A stretch of 64,000 nucleotides of DNA from contig NZ_DLHN01000019.1 in NCBI RefSeq assembly GCF_002483235.1, positions 16,464-80,463 of the forward strand, read 5' to 3'. A program made the position numbers and the translations under genes. Source of the DNA: Pedobacter glucosidilyticus (lineage in GTDB: Bacteria; Bacteroidota; Bacteroidia; Sphingobacteriales; Sphingobacteriaceae). The notes under the pieces were generated by a model. The model made no database searches, was not told the origin of the DNA, and saw only the letters and a program-made list of their open reading frames with translations. Shown one piece after another: positions 1 to 8,345 of the stretch. How positions within the stretch are numbered: position 1 is the first letter of the stretch; every line of letters begins with the position of its first letter.

Positions 1-1
1 G

Positions 2-109
2 ATTACTAAAACCATAGCCTATTTTAGAGGTGAAGGAGAAAACCCGTGTTCGCTAGAAGAAGCTTTATTAGGATTAGAAATTATAGAAAGTTTTGTTAGA
101 AAATCTTGA
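2..109 (+). CDS. C-terminal end of an unidentified protein, possibly a Gfo/Idh/MocA-type oxidoreductase (partial)
   Basis: An open frame enters from the left edge and stops with TGA at 107-109, giving 35 residues that end in a helix-like segment containing ENPCSLEEALLGLEIIESF. That arrangement (a short acidic loop, then a helix with LEEAL.GLEIIE) resembles the last helix of Gfo/Idh/MocA-family oxidoreductases. So little is visible that this is only a suggestion. The gene starts outside the window and ends 27 bases before the convergent ATPase gene. Confidence 0.45.
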   Translation: MTKTIAYFRGEGENPCSLEEALLGLEIIESFVRKS

Positions 110-135
110 AAATTCCTTAAATTACAATAACTCCA

Positions 136-1257
136 TTACAACAAAAATTCATCTATATTCTCTTTACTAATGACTTTAAATTGGCTATTGGGGTAAGTTT
201 TAAGAAAAAGCTGAGGTAACTTTGCTTTTGCTAACGCACTCCATTTAAATTCAAAGGCCGTTAATTGTCCATTAGCTTCTTCTACCCAATCAATCTCTTT
301 TTGTTCTTTGGTGCGCCAATACCAGTAATTTACCCACTTGTCAGAGTAATTCAAGAATTTAATACGTTCAGAAACTACAAAGTTTTCCCATAAAGCACCT
401 ACATCAGCTCTATTTTCTATTTGATTAAAATTTGCTATAACCGCATTTCTAATTCCATTATCATAAAAATATATCTTCTTGCTATTTTTAAGTTCATTCC
501 TCAAGTTTCTACTAAAAGAACTCAACCTAAATATAACATAGGTTTGTTCTAACAATACAATATATTTCTCTACTGTTTTAGAATCCAATCCACAAAGTTG
601 CCCTAATTCGTTAAAAGAAACCTGAGAACCAACTTGAAAAGCTAAAGCTTGTAAGAGTTTTAATAATTTATCTGGCTTTTGGATTTGCTCCCAAGCCAAA
701 ATATCTTTATACAAATAGCTATCAGATAATTGCTTTAATAGTTCTACTTCGTTTCCTTGATTAACAATAACATCCGGATAATAACCATAAACTAAACGAT
801 GTGGAATCAAACGTTTTTCTTCTAATAAACCATGATGCTGTACCATTTCTGAGAATGAGATTGGAAACATTTTGTACTCCCATTTTCTACCGGTTAAAGG
901 TTCATTAATGTGATTTGCCAACTCAAAAGCAGAACTCCCGGTTGCAATAAGTTGTACTTCTGGAATAGAGTCTGTAATGAGTTTTAAGCGTAAACCAATG
1001 TCTTTGATTCTTTGTGCTTCATCTATGACAATTATTTTCTTCTGACCAAAAATAGCTTTTAAACGAGTTGCAGAAATTGTAGAAAATAACTCTTGTACAT
1101 CCACTTCATCTCCATTAAGCCATAAAACTTCTTCATCACTTCCAAAAAAAGATTTCAGTAAAGTGGTTTTACCAATTTGCCTTGCCCCAGTAAGAATGAT
1201 AGCCTTTCCTTTAAAGAGTTTAGCCTTGATTTTTTCTGTAAGAAATCTATCTATCAT
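136..1257 (-). CDS. AAA+ ATPase with DUF4143 domain
   Basis: This 373-residue protein has the two-part layout of the AAA_14/DUF4143 family. An N-terminal P-loop ATPase module carries Walker A GARQIGKTT at about residues 24-32 and Walker B IIVIDEAQRI at about 74-83, with a sensor-like ATGSSAFEL near 105. A C-terminal DUF4143 region follows, with a winged-helix-like segment around residues 205-245 and a nuclease-fold-like patch EIDWVEE..GQLTAFEFKW near 320-340. Family members are widespread in bacteria and archaea, often strain-specific, and have no firmly assigned function; DNA-linked or defence-like roles are only proposed. No partner gene is adjacent. Two tandem palindromes lie just upstream of the start (1281-1341) and may control it. 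Length is typical and the reading frame is intact. Confidence 0.85.
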   Translation of the reverse strand: MIDRFLTEKIKAKLFKGKAIILTGARQIGKTTLLKSFFGSDEEVLWLNGDEVDVQELFSTISATRLKAIFGQKKIIVIDEAQRIKDIGLRLKLITDSIPEVQLIATGSSAFELANHINEPLTGRKWEYKMFPISFSEMVQHHGLLEEKRLIPHRLVYGYYPDVIVNQGNEVELLKQLSDSYLYKDILAWEQIQKPDKLLKLLQALAFQVGSQVSFNELGQLCGLDSKTVEKYIVLLEQTYVIFRLSSFSRNLRNELKNSKKIYFYDNGIRNAVIANFNQIENRADVGALWENFVVSERIKFLNYSDKWVNYWYWRTKEQKEIDWVEEANGQLTAFEFKWSALAKAKLPQLFLKTYPNSQFKVISKENIDEFLL

Positions 1258-1280
1258 GGTATTTGATTTCTTACAAAATT

Positions 1281-1341
1281 AACTTTTTCGGAATGAAATC
1301 CAAAAAAGTTATAACTTTTTCGGAATAGAATCCAAAAAAGT
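1281..1341. promoter_or_regulatory. Two tandem hairpin-forming palindromes upstream of the DUF4143 ATPase gene
   Basis: Two near-identical 29-30 base units start at 1281 and 1313, a 32-base period. Each reads AACTTTTTCGGA, a 6-base centre, then TCCAAAAAAGTT, so each unit is itself an inverted repeat with arms of about 12 bases. The second unit differs from the first only in the centre. They lie 24-84 bases upstream of the ATPase start codon on the minus strand, a position suited to an operator or a leader structure. Function is inferred from position and symmetry only. Confidence 0.6.
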
Positions 1342-1374
1342 CATGTATTCATTTAAAAATATCTATGAATTCCC

Positions 1375-1776
1375 TTAATCGTCTTCTTCATCCATAAAAA
1401 AGTTATCTTGTAAATCGTCTATTTCACGTCTATCCTTTTTAGTTGGTCTTCCTGTTCCTCGGTCTCGTTCTAAAACAGGCATCCTAAACATACATTTAAA
1501 TTTAATCGTATCTTCTAATGGAGTTATATCCTCATAATGTAAGACCGCTTTTTTAGCATCTACACGGTTGGCTAATAAAGCTGTTACTCTTATCAACTTC
1601 TTCTCAATATTTTTCGAAACCTGTAAAACATCGCCCACCTTAACCTCGTAACTGGCTTTAATGTTTGTGCCATCTTTCTTTACCCTTCCAGCCTTACAAG
1701 CTTCTGTAGCCAAGGTTCTGGTTTTAAACAATCTTATTGCCCACAGGTATTTATCTATCCTTACTTTTTCTACCAT
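1375..1776 (-). CDS. S4-domain RNA-binding protein, Hsp15-like
   Basis: A small basic protein starts with an S4 RNA-binding domain (VRIDKYLWAIRLFKTRTLA, then the typical GRVKKDG turn) and ends with an arginine/lysine-rich segment (RDRGTGRPTKKDRREID) and an acidic tail. This is the architecture of Hsp15/HslR-type proteins, which bind free 50S subunits carrying nascent chain-tRNA and help rescue stalled translation. The start at 1776 (MVEKVRIDKYLW) is preferred over an ATG four codons earlier because homologues begin there. It is divergent from dapD, with a 74-base shared gap. Confidence 0.85.
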   Translation of the reverse strand: MVEKVRIDKYLWAIRLFKTRTLATEACKAGRVKKDGTNIKASYEVKVGDVLQVSKNIEKKLIRVTALLANRVDAKKAVLHYEDITPLEDTIKFKCMFRMPVLERDRGTGRPTKKDRREIDDLQDNFFMDEEDD

Positions 1777-1850
1777 AAATCTTCTCAAAATAAGTCAAAA
1801 ATCAGATTATTAGCTAAAAAAAGCTTTAATTTGCAAACAAAAATTTTAAT

Positions 1851-2669
1851 ATGATTGCCGAATTAAAAAAAGCCGTTGAAGATGCATGGGAAGATAGAAA
1901 TTTATTGAATTTCAAAGAATACCGTGATGCTATAGAAAGAGTTATTTATCGTTTAGACTTAGGTGAACTAAGAGTTGCAGAACCTATTTTAGATGGTTGG
2001 GCTGTTAATGACTGGATAAAGAAAGCAGTAATTCTTTATTTCCCTATCAGAGAAATGGAAGAAATTGAAGTTGGTCCTTTTGTTTTTCACGATAAAATGA
2101 AATTGAAAACCGACTATAAAGAGAGAGGTGTGCGTGTAGTACCTCATGGTATTGCCCGTTATGGTGCGCATTTAGCAAAAGGCGTTATCATGATGCCTTC
2201 TTATGTTAACATAGGCGCATTTGTTGATGAAGGTACGATGGTTGATACTTGGGCAACAGTTGGTTCTTGTGCACAAGTAGGTAAAAATGTACACTTAAGT
2301 GGTGGTGTTGGTTTAGGCGGTGTATTAGAGCCGGTTCAAGCTTCACCTGTAATTATTGAGGATAACTGTTTTATAGGTTCTAGAGCAATTGTTGTAGAAG
2401 GTGTAAGAGTAGGTAAAGAAGCTGTTTTAGGGGCTAATGTGGTATTAACCGCATCAACCAAAATTATTGACGTATCTGGCGATGAGCCTGTAGAACATAA
2501 AATGTATGTTCCAGAGCGCTCTGTTGTGATACCAGGTAGTTATACCAAGAAATTCCCTGCTGGCGAGTACCAAGTACCTTGTGCACTAATTATTGGCAAA
2601 AGAAAAGAATCTACCGATAAAAAAACATCATTAAACGATGCATTAAGAGAACATAGTGTAGCGATTTAA
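1851..2669 (+). CDS. dapD: 2,3,4,5-tetrahydropyridine-2,6-dicarboxylate N-succinyltransferase
   Basis: DapD transfers succinate from succinyl-CoA to tetrahydrodipicolinate in the succinylase branch of the lysine/diaminopimelate pathway, supplying lysine and the peptidoglycan cross-linking residue. The 272 residues match the family length. The middle shows left-handed beta-helix hexapeptide repeats (NIGAFVDEGTMVDTWATVGSCAQVGKNVHLSGG), with the conserved IEDNCFIGSRAIVVEGVRVG segment after it. The enzyme is cytoplasmic and trimeric in characterised members. No other dap gene is adjacent. A heptamer-repeat array immediately follows the stop codon. Confidence 0.97.
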   Translation: MIAELKKAVEDAWEDRNLLNFKEYRDAIERVIYRLDLGELRVAEPILDGWAVNDWIKKAVILYFPIREMEEIEVGPFVFHDKMKLKTDYKERGVRVVPHGIARYGAHLAKGVIMMPSYVNIGAFVDEGTMVDTWATVGSCAQVGKNVHLSGGVGLGGVLEPVQASPVIIEDNCFIGSRAIVVEGVRVGKEAVLGANVVLTASTKIIDVSGDEPVEHKMYVPERSVVIPGSYTKKFPAGEYQVPCALIIGKRKESTDKKTSLNDALREHSVAI

Positions 2670-2673
2670 TAGA

Positions 2674-2760
2674 AGTTGAAAGTAAAAAGTTTAAAGTTAA
2701 GAGTAGAAAGCTAGATAAACATTGATCAAAACCTTTTTACTTTTAACTTTTTACTTTAAA
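2674..2760. repeat. Intergenic heptamer array: five direct and four inverted units
   Basis: Between dapD and the glycosyltransferase gene, five consecutive 7-base units occupy 2674-2708 (AGTTGAA, AGTAAAA, AGTTTAA, AGTTAAG, AGTAGAA). After 24 bases, four units of the opposite orientation occupy 2733-2760 (CTTTTTA, CTTTTAA, CTTTTTA, CTTTAAA). The two halves are complementary over roughly 30 bases with mismatches, so the RNA could form a long hairpin. The 7-base phase is seen directly; the function is unknown. Confidence 0.75.
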
Positions 2761-2770
2761 CTTAAAAAAT

Positions 2771-3910
2771 ATGAAAATAGGGTTCGAAGCCAAAAGAGCA
2801 TTTAAAAACTTCACTGGCTTAGGTAATTATAGTCGGGCAGTTATCCGCATCATGGCTAAATATTATCCTCAGAACCAATACCTACTTTACACACCGCAAG
2901 ATAACGCAAAGGTAAGGCAAACATTGGTTGAACCTTTTGCCAACATATCGGTTAAAACAGCTCCCGTAAAAATTTTAAAATCCTATTGGAGGAGTTTGCA
3001 GCTTACAAAATCATTGGTTTATGATGATGTTGAGTTATTTCATGGTTTAAGTAACGAGCTTCCGGCTAATATTAAAAAATCTAATATTGCTAGCGTTGTT
3101 ACCATTCATGATTTGATATTCCTTCGTTTTCCACACTATTTCAAATGGGTTGATAGACAAATTTATCGTTACAAATTTAAAGCGGCTTGCAAAAATGCAG
3201 ATAGGATTATTGCCATAAGCGAGCAAACAAAACGAGATATTGTTCAGTATTTTAATACCAATCCTCAAAAAATTGATGTTGTTTATCAAGGTTGCGATGC
3301 TGCTTTTTGTTGTCCATATTCAGATGATGCTATCAAGGAAATAAAAGAAAAATATAAGCTACCACAGCAATATCTTCTATCTGTTGGAACTATAGAAACA
3401 CGCAAAAATCAATTATTGATTTGTAAAGCTTTAAAGCATCTTAAACAAGATATTAAGCTGGTTATAGTAGGTAAAGTAACCGCTTATAAACAAGAAATTT
3501 TAGATTTTATTCAAGAAAATCATCTTACACAACAGGTTATTTTCTTAGAAAATGTTCCTTTTCAAGAATTACCACTTATTTACCAAGGAGCTAAAATTTT
3601 CATTTATCCTTCCAGGTTCGAAGGTTTTGGGATACCTATTGTAGAGGCTTTGAACAGCAAGATTCCTGTAATTGCAGCAACAGGTTCTTGTTTAGAAGAA
3701 GCTGGTGGGCCAGATAGCTTATACGTTCATCCTGATGATGACATTGCACTTACTAAAGCCATAGAAATAGTGTTAAAAGATGAAGATTTACAAGCTAACA
3801 TGATTAAAAAAGGCTTAACCTATGCCGAAAATTTTAATGATGAAAGTATTGCAAAAAACTTAAACAGCGTTTACCTAAAAACCATTGAACATGCTAAAAG
3901 AAGAAATTAA
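2771..3910 (+). CDS. Glycosyltransferase family 4 (GT-B fold)
   Basis: This 379-residue protein is a GT-B retaining glycosyltransferase of the GT4 type. The N-terminal acceptor half begins FEAKRAFKNFTGLGNYSR and includes VVTIHDLIFLRFPHYFKW and RIIAISEQTKRDI. The C-terminal nucleotide-sugar half has LLSVGTIETRKN and the diagnostic FIYPSRFEGFGIPIVEAL with the EX7E motif at about residues 282-290. Such enzymes build surface polysaccharides, usually as peripheral inner-membrane proteins. Donor and acceptor cannot be told from sequence. It is isolated from any polysaccharide cluster. Its last 20 bases overlap the tsaC start, suggesting translational coupling. Confidence 0.9.
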   Translation: MKIGFEAKRAFKNFTGLGNYSRAVIRIMAKYYPQNQYLLYTPQDNAKVRQTLVEPFANISVKTAPVKILKSYWRSLQLTKSLVYDDVELFHGLSNELPANIKKSNIASVVTIHDLIFLRFPHYFKWVDRQIYRYKFKAACKNADRIIAISEQTKRDIVQYFNTNPQKIDVVYQGCDAAFCCPYSDDAIKEIKEKYKLPQQYLLSVGTIETRKNQLLICKALKHLKQDIKLVIVGKVTAYKQEILDFIQENHLTQQVIFLENVPFQELPLIYQGAKIFIYPSRFEGFGIPIVEALNSKIPVIAATGSCLEEAGGPDSLYVHPDDDIALTKAIEIVLKDEDLQANMIKKGLTYAENFNDESIAKNLNSVYLKTIEHAKRRN

Positions 3911-4457
3911 TAAAGCTTTAGAAGTTTTAAAAAATGGTGGTTTAATTCTATACCCAACAGATACCGTTTGGGGAATTGGTTGCGATGCCACCAATAAAGA
4001 TGCCGTTGCTAAAGTTTTTGCGCTTAAAAAAAGAGAAGAGTTTAAAAGCCTTATCATTTTATTAGACACAGATGCCAAGCTACCAAGCTATGTTAAAGAA
4101 ATACCCGATGTTGCTTATGATTTAATAGAATTTGCAGAAAACCCTTTGACTATCATTTACTCAGGTGCTAAAAATTTAGCGGAAAACGCTATCAATAGCG
4201 ATGGTAGCATTGGCATTAGAATAACCAAACATCCATTTTGTAAAGAATTAGTGCAAAGATTTAGAAAACCTATAATTTCTACATCTGCTAACTTAAGTGG
4301 TGAGCCTACCCCTAATAACTTTTCTCAAATACCTCAAACCATTAAAGATGGTGTAGATTATATTGTGCAATTAGAACAAGATAATCATCAAACTAAAAAG
4401 CCATCCACCATCATGAAATTAGAAGCAAATGGAGCCTTTGCCTTTATCAGGAAATAA
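3891..4457 (+). CDS. tsaC: L-threonylcarbamoyladenylate synthase (Sua5/YrdC/YciO family)
   Basis: This is the enzyme that makes threonylcarbamoyl-AMP from threonine, bicarbonate and ATP, the first step of the t6A modification at position 37 of ANN-decoding tRNAs. The YrdC fold is visible as LILYPTDTVWGIGCDATN, the basic KKREEFKSLIILL motif, GSIGIRITKHPFC and ISTSANLSGEPTP. At 188 residues it is the short, single-domain TsaC form without the Sua5 extension. An in-frame TTG lies two codons upstream, but the ATG at 3891 fits the family better. It overlaps the glycosyltransferase gene by 20 bases and is followed by cca, another tRNA-maturation gene. Confidence 0.92.
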   Translation: MLKEEINKALEVLKNGGLILYPTDTVWGIGCDATNKDAVAKVFALKKREEFKSLIILLDTDAKLPSYVKEIPDVAYDLIEFAENPLTIIYSGAKNLAENAINSDGSIGIRITKHPFCKELVQRFRKPIISTSANLSGEPTPNNFSQIPQTIKDGVDYIVQLEQDNHQTKKPSTIMKLEANGAFAFIRK

Positions 4458-4552
4458 GCTTTCAGCCTTCAGTTTAAAGAATTATCTTTGGTAGCGTTTT
4501 TAAAATTTCAGGAATATGCATTCAGTTTTTGATAGCATTGTCCAAATCAAAT

Positions 4553-5965
4553 ATGAAGCAACACCTTAAACATCCTATTTTTAAAATTATCTCTAAAATT
4601 TCTGGCAATTTAAATGTCGAAACTTATGTAATAGGTGGCTTTGTAAGAGACATATTTCTAAACCGTCCTTCTAAAGATGTGGATATTTTAGTGATAGGCA
4701 ATGGACCAAATTTCGCCTTAGAAGTAGGTAAAATCTTAAAAACTAAGGTTGCTGTTTTTAAAAATTTTGGTACCGCTATGTTGCGCTATAAAGATTTAGA
4801 AGTAGAATTTGTTGGTGCCAGAAAAGAATCGTACCGAGCAGATTCTAGAAAACCCATTGTTGAAGATGGCACTTTAGAAGACGATCAAAAAAGAAGAGAT
4901 TTTACCATCAATGCTATGGCTATTCACCTTCATCCTCATCAATATGGTGAATTGGTAGATCCTTTTGGTGGTATCCAACATCTGGAAGAAAAAAATATCA
5001 TTACGCCTTTAAATCCTAATGAGACTTTTTCTGATGACCCTTTAAGGATGATGCGAGCTATACGCTTTGCTACTCAACTTAATTTTAAAATTAATCAAGA
5101 TGCTATTGATGCTATTAAACTCAACTTAGAGCGCATTAAAATAGTTTCAAAAGAGCGTATTACAGATGAACTTAATAAAATTATTCTATCGCCAAAACCT
5201 TCTATAGGCTTTAATTATTTGTTTGATACAGGTCTGTTAAAACTGATTTTTCCACAAATGGTGGCTTTGTATGGCGTAGATATCATAGAAGGTAAAGGCC
5301 ATAAAGATAACTTTTACCATACTTTACAAGTATTGGATAATGTTGCCAAAACATCTGATGATTTATGGTTAAGATGGGCAGCTATTTTACATGATATAGC
5401 CAAACCAGCTACTAAACGTTTTGAGAAAAATCACGGTTGGACTTTCCATGGTCATGAAGACAAAGGAGCTAGAATGGTTCCTAAAATATTTGCCGATTTA
5501 AAGCTCCCACTTAATGATAAAATGAAGTTTGTACAATTGTTGGTTCAGCTTCACCTCCGTCCTATTGTACTGGCACAAGAAGTTGTTACAGATTCTGCCG
5601 TGAGGAGACTTTTATTTGAAGCAGGCGAACATACAGAGGCTTTAATGCTCTTATGCCAGGCAGATGTAACTACCAAAAATGAGTACAAAATCAAAAAGTA
5701 CAGGAATAACTTTGAGCTGGTAAAACAAAAACTTAAAGATGTTGAGGAAAGAGATAAAATAAGAAATTGGCAGCCTCCAGTTACCGGTGAAGACATTATG
5801 AAAACTTTCAATTTACAAGCCGGTAAAGAAGTTGGAATCATCAAAAACAAGATTAGAGAAGCTATTTTAGAAGGAGATATAGCCAATAACCGTTCTGAAG
5901 CACTTTATTTCATGAAAAAAACAGGCATAGAACTTGGGCTAAAAATTGAAAAAGAACTAGATTAG
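4553..5965 (+). CDS. cca: CCA tRNA nucleotidyltransferase with HD domain
   Basis: The protein belongs to the class II polymerase-beta-like tRNA nucleotidyltransferases, which add or repair the 3' CCA of tRNAs without a template. The catalytic head is clear: GGFVRDIFL, then DVDILV with the metal-binding aspartates, then RRDFTINAMA and the RMMRAIRFA flexible loop. The C-terminal half carries an HD-type domain (WAAILHDIAKP, then HGHEDKGA) as in other bacterial CCA enzymes with phosphohydrolase-like modules. The start at ATG 4553 gives 470 residues; an upstream in-frame TTG at 4529 is possible but unnecessary. It sits between tsaC and miaA in a loose tRNA-maturation neighbourhood. Confidence 0.92.
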   Translation: MKQHLKHPIFKIISKISGNLNVETYVIGGFVRDIFLNRPSKDVDILVIGNGPNFALEVGKILKTKVAVFKNFGTAMLRYKDLEVEFVGARKESYRADSRKPIVEDGTLEDDQKRRDFTINAMAIHLHPHQYGELVDPFGGIQHLEEKNIITPLNPNETFSDDPLRMMRAIRFATQLNFKINQDAIDAIKLNLERIKIVSKERITDELNKIILSPKPSIGFNYLFDTGLLKLIFPQMVALYGVDIIEGKGHKDNFYHTLQVLDNVAKTSDDLWLRWAAILHDIAKPATKRFEKNHGWTFHGHEDKGARMVPKIFADLKLPLNDKMKFVQLLVQLHLRPIVLAQEVVTDSAVRRLLFEAGEHTEALMLLCQADVTTKNEYKIKKYRNNFELVKQKLKDVEERDKIRNWQPPVTGEDIMKTFNLQAGKEVGIIKNKIREAILEGDIANNRSEALYFMKKTGIELGLKIEKELD

Positions 5966-6036
5966 GTTTTCCTTTTATTTATCAACGAAGGTGAAATAAA
6001 TTAAGAAAAATCCCCTATAAAAATTATTTTTGCAGC

Positions 6037-6657
6037 ATGGCAGTTTACAGATTCAGGGTAAGTTTTGAGGATTACGATGATGTAATCAGAGAGATTGATA
6101 TTAAATCAAATCAAACATTTAAAGATTTGCATTATGCAATTCATAAATCTATAGGTTATGACCCAGAGAAGTCTTCTTCTTTTTATGTAAGTAACGACCA
6201 TTGGATAAAAAACGAAGAAATTGCTTACTTACCTAATGAAAGAAAAATAGACCGTGGTATAAGTTTAATGGAGAATGCAAAATTAAGCAGCCATATAGAT
6301 GATCCGCATCAAAAGTTTTATTACATCTATAATTTTGAAAAACCTTTTGATTTTCATGTAGAGCTGATTAAAATTTTAGAAAACAACCCTACTCAAACTT
6401 ATCCTTTAGTATTTAAAGCTGTTGGCGAAGCACCAAAAATCATTAGCAATATTATTGGTTCTCCTGATGAAATTACGGGCGATGAAGACCCAGACTTCTT
6501 AGAAGATGAAACCATTTTAATTGCCGATGAGGATGAATTAGAAGCTTTAAATTCTGATACCGAAGAAGGTGAAGATGAAGAAGAGGAAAGCGATGAATTT
6601 TCTGACGAGTTTTCTGATAATGAAAACTTCGATCAGGATGATTATGATAGAGAATAA
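6037..6657 (+). CDS. Plasmid pRiA4b ORF-3-like (IS1096 TnpR-like) family protein
   Basis: This 206-residue protein begins with the alpha/beta domain typical of pRiA4b ORF-3 proteins: VYRFRVSFEDYDDVIREIDI, LHYAIHKSIGYD and FYVSNDHWIKNEEIAYL. The second half is strongly acidic, with runs of Asp and Glu from about residue 145 to the end. The family name comes from plasmid and IS1096-associated genes, but chromosomal Bacteroidota copies are not linked to transposons and their role is unknown. No transposase or inverted repeats are visible here. It lies alone between cca and miaA and is followed by a terminator. Confidence 0.8.
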   Translation: MAVYRFRVSFEDYDDVIREIDIKSNQTFKDLHYAIHKSIGYDPEKSSSFYVSNDHWIKNEEIAYLPNERKIDRGISLMENAKLSSHIDDPHQKFYYIYNFEKPFDFHVELIKILENNPTQTYPLVFKAVGEAPKIISNIIGSPDEITGDEDPDFLEDETILIADEDELEALNSDTEEGEDEEEESDEFSDEFSDNENFDQDDYDRE

Positions 6658-6670
6658 AACAACATATTAA

Positions 6671-6695
6671 AATCCGGTTTAAGCCGGATTTTTTG
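6671..6695 (+). terminator. Rho-independent terminator after the pRiA4b ORF-3-like gene
   Basis: A perfect 7-bp stem AATCCGG/CCGGATT with a 6-base loop is followed directly by a run of T, 14 bases after the stop codon. It separates this gene from miaA, whose start lies only 13 bases further on, so miaA must have its own promoter within or near this hairpin or rely on read-through. Confidence 0.85.
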
Positions 6696-6707
6696 TTTAA
6701 AAACAGC

Positions 6708-7631
6708 ATGAATAAAACCAAGGTTCTTATTGTAATTGCAGGTCCAACAGCTATAGGTAAAACTGCTTTAGCTATTAAAATTGCCCAATATTTTAATACT
6801 GAAATTTTATCTGCCGATAGTAGACAATTCTTTAAGGAAATGAGTATTGGCACTGCCAAACCTACAGATGAAGAACTAAAAGCAGCTACACACCATTTCA
6901 TCAACTCGCACAGCATACAAGAGCAAATAAGTGTAGGTTCTTACGAAAAAGAGGCTTTAGAACTTCTAAATCAACTTTTTAAAAGTCATGATGTTTTGGT
7001 TATGGTTGGTGGTTCTGGCTTATACATTAATGCTGTACTCCATGGCTTTGATGAACTTCCTCCGGTAAACGAAAAAATTAGAGAAAATCTTAATGATAGA
7101 CTCATTAAAGAAGGGATAAGCCCTCTACAGCAAGAATTACAAGCAATAGACCCAACTTATTACACAGAAGTTGATATACATAACCCGCAGCGTATTATAA
7201 GGGCTCTTGAGATTTATCACTCCACAGGTAAAACATTTTCTTCTTTTCGTAGCGGAATAAAAAAAGAACGTCCTTTTAAAAGTATCATCATTGGCTTAGA
7301 TATCCCAAGAGAAGAACTTTATACAAGAATCAATACAAGGGTAGATTTAATGATAGCCCAAGGCTTAGTTGATGAGGTAAAAGCCTTACAAGATGACAAA
7401 CACTTAAACAGCCTCAATACGGTTGGCTATTCTGAAATATTTGAATATTTAGAGGATAAGATTACTTTACCACAAGCTATTGAAGCTATTAAACAAAATA
7501 CTAGAAGGTTTGCTAAAAGACAGCTCACTTGGTTTAGAAAAACAGAAAATATACATTGGTTTAACCCAAAAGAAGAAAGAGAGATTATTTCCTTTATTGA
7601 AAAAGAAATTACCTCTCTTCCTCATAATTAA
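6708..7631 (+). CDS. miaA: tRNA dimethylallyltransferase
   Basis: MiaA attaches dimethylallyl from DMAPP to A37 of UNN-decoding tRNAs (i6A). The P-loop GPTAIGKT is at about residues 12-19, followed by the SADSRQFFKEMSIGTAKP segment that includes the catalytic aspartate and tRNA-contacting residues, and by VGGSGLYINAV. The C-terminal part has TVGYSEIFEYL and QNTRRFAKRQLTWFR, all family hallmarks. The start at ATG 6708 gives 307 residues. Its 3' end overlaps the convergent DUF3467 gene by four bases. Confidence 0.96.
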   Translation: MNKTKVLIVIAGPTAIGKTALAIKIAQYFNTEILSADSRQFFKEMSIGTAKPTDEELKAATHHFINSHSIQEQISVGSYEKEALELLNQLFKSHDVLVMVGGSGLYINAVLHGFDELPPVNEKIRENLNDRLIKEGISPLQQELQAIDPTYYTEVDIHNPQRIIRALEIYHSTGKTFSSFRSGIKKERPFKSIIIGLDIPREELYTRINTRVDLMIAQGLVDEVKALQDDKHLNSLNTVGYSEIFEYLEDKITLPQAIEAIKQNTRRFAKRQLTWFRKTENIHWFNPKEEREIISFIEKEITSLPHN

Positions 7632-7942
7632 GCTTGTGCAGTAGGCCCTCCAAAGTTAAAAGGCATTCCATTGTTAGGTTCTCCACCGCCTTTTATCTGT
7701 CCGTTTATCATTTCAAATTTGGCAATATTATCTTCTAAAGCTAATAATAGCCTCTTTGCATGGTCTGGTGTTAATACAATTCTACTTTTCACTTTTGCCT
7801 TTGGTATACCAGGCATTACCCTAATAAAATCAAGTACAAACTCGCTATTAGAATGCGTTATAATGGCCAAGTTAGAATATACGCCTTCTGCTATTTCTTC
7901 TGATAGTTCTATGTTTAGTTGGTTGTCGTTTTGTTCTTGCAT
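7628..7942 (-). CDS. DUF3467 family protein
   Basis: This 104-residue protein matches the small conserved DUF3467 family found across Bacteroidota. Visible features are the ELSEEIAEGVYSNLAIITHSNSEFVLDFIRVMPG segment and VKSRIVLTPDHAKRLLLALEDNI, followed by a glycine-rich tail. There is no signal peptide or membrane segment, so it is probably cytoplasmic. Its function is unknown. It is convergent with miaA, overlapping by four bases. Confidence 0.85.
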   Translation of the reverse strand: MQEQNDNQLNIELSEEIAEGVYSNLAIITHSNSEFVLDFIRVMPGIPKAKVKSRIVLTPDHAKRLLLALEDNIAKFEMINGQIKGGGEPNNGMPFNFGGPTAQA

Positions 7943-8002
7943 GCTATAAAAATAAAAAAGTCCTGGTCTTTCCAGAACTAAAAATGAATCATCAATATTC
8001 TT

Positions 8003-8248
8003 CTATTTATTAATAAAAGCGAATATTATACCTAAAGTAATAGTTATTTGGCCAATCCACAAAATAAACATCCATTTGATGATTTCGCTTTTCATATTAG
8101 CCAAATCAACCTTTATTGCTAAAGTATCTTTTTTAGTCTCAAATTCCTTATTGACTTCGGATTTTACACAAGAAACCAATTCTTCAGCCTCTTTATCCCC
8201 TATTTTGGCTTTAAGAATTTGATACAATTGAATTTCTGAAACGCTCAT
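8003..8248 (-). CDS. Small membrane-anchored coiled-coil protein of unknown function
   Basis: This 81-residue protein begins with a helical segment (YQILKAKIGDKEAEELVSCVKSEV), continues through a charged coiled-coil-like stretch (ETKKDTLAIKVDLANMKSEI) and ends with one transmembrane helix (MFILWIGQITITLGIIFAFI). Proteins with this layout resemble the small bacterial relatives of the CCDC90/DUF1640 type. No function can be assigned. It lies between the rpoC terminator and DUF3467 on the same strand. Confidence 0.65.
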   Translation of the reverse strand: MSVSEIQLYQILKAKIGDKEAEELVSCVKSEVNKEFETKKDTLAIKVDLANMKSEIIKWMFILWIGQITITLGIIFAFINK

Positions 8249-8295
8249 TATTAGACTTTTTTATAAAAATACAAAATTTGCTCCAAAAGAGGGAA

Positions 8296-8322
8296 ACAAA
8301 AAAACCTGCTATTTCTAGCAGG
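8296..8322 (-). terminator. Terminator after rpoC
   Basis: A perfect 7-bp stem CCTGCTA/TAGCAGG with a 4-base loop lies 24 bases past the rpoC stop on the minus strand and is followed by seven U in the transcript. It marks the end of the secE-rpoC transcription unit. Confidence 0.85.
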
Positions 8323-8345
8323 CTTTTTATTATTTAGAGAGATTA

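Noticed and set aside
2674..2760. CRISPR array
   Set aside because: The units are only seven bases, contiguous and degenerate, with no spacers and no cas genes; they are tandem heptamers.
6037..6657. Insertion sequence linked to the pRiA4b ORF-3/IS1096-named gene
   Set aside because: There is no transposase gene, no terminal inverted repeats and no target duplication around it.
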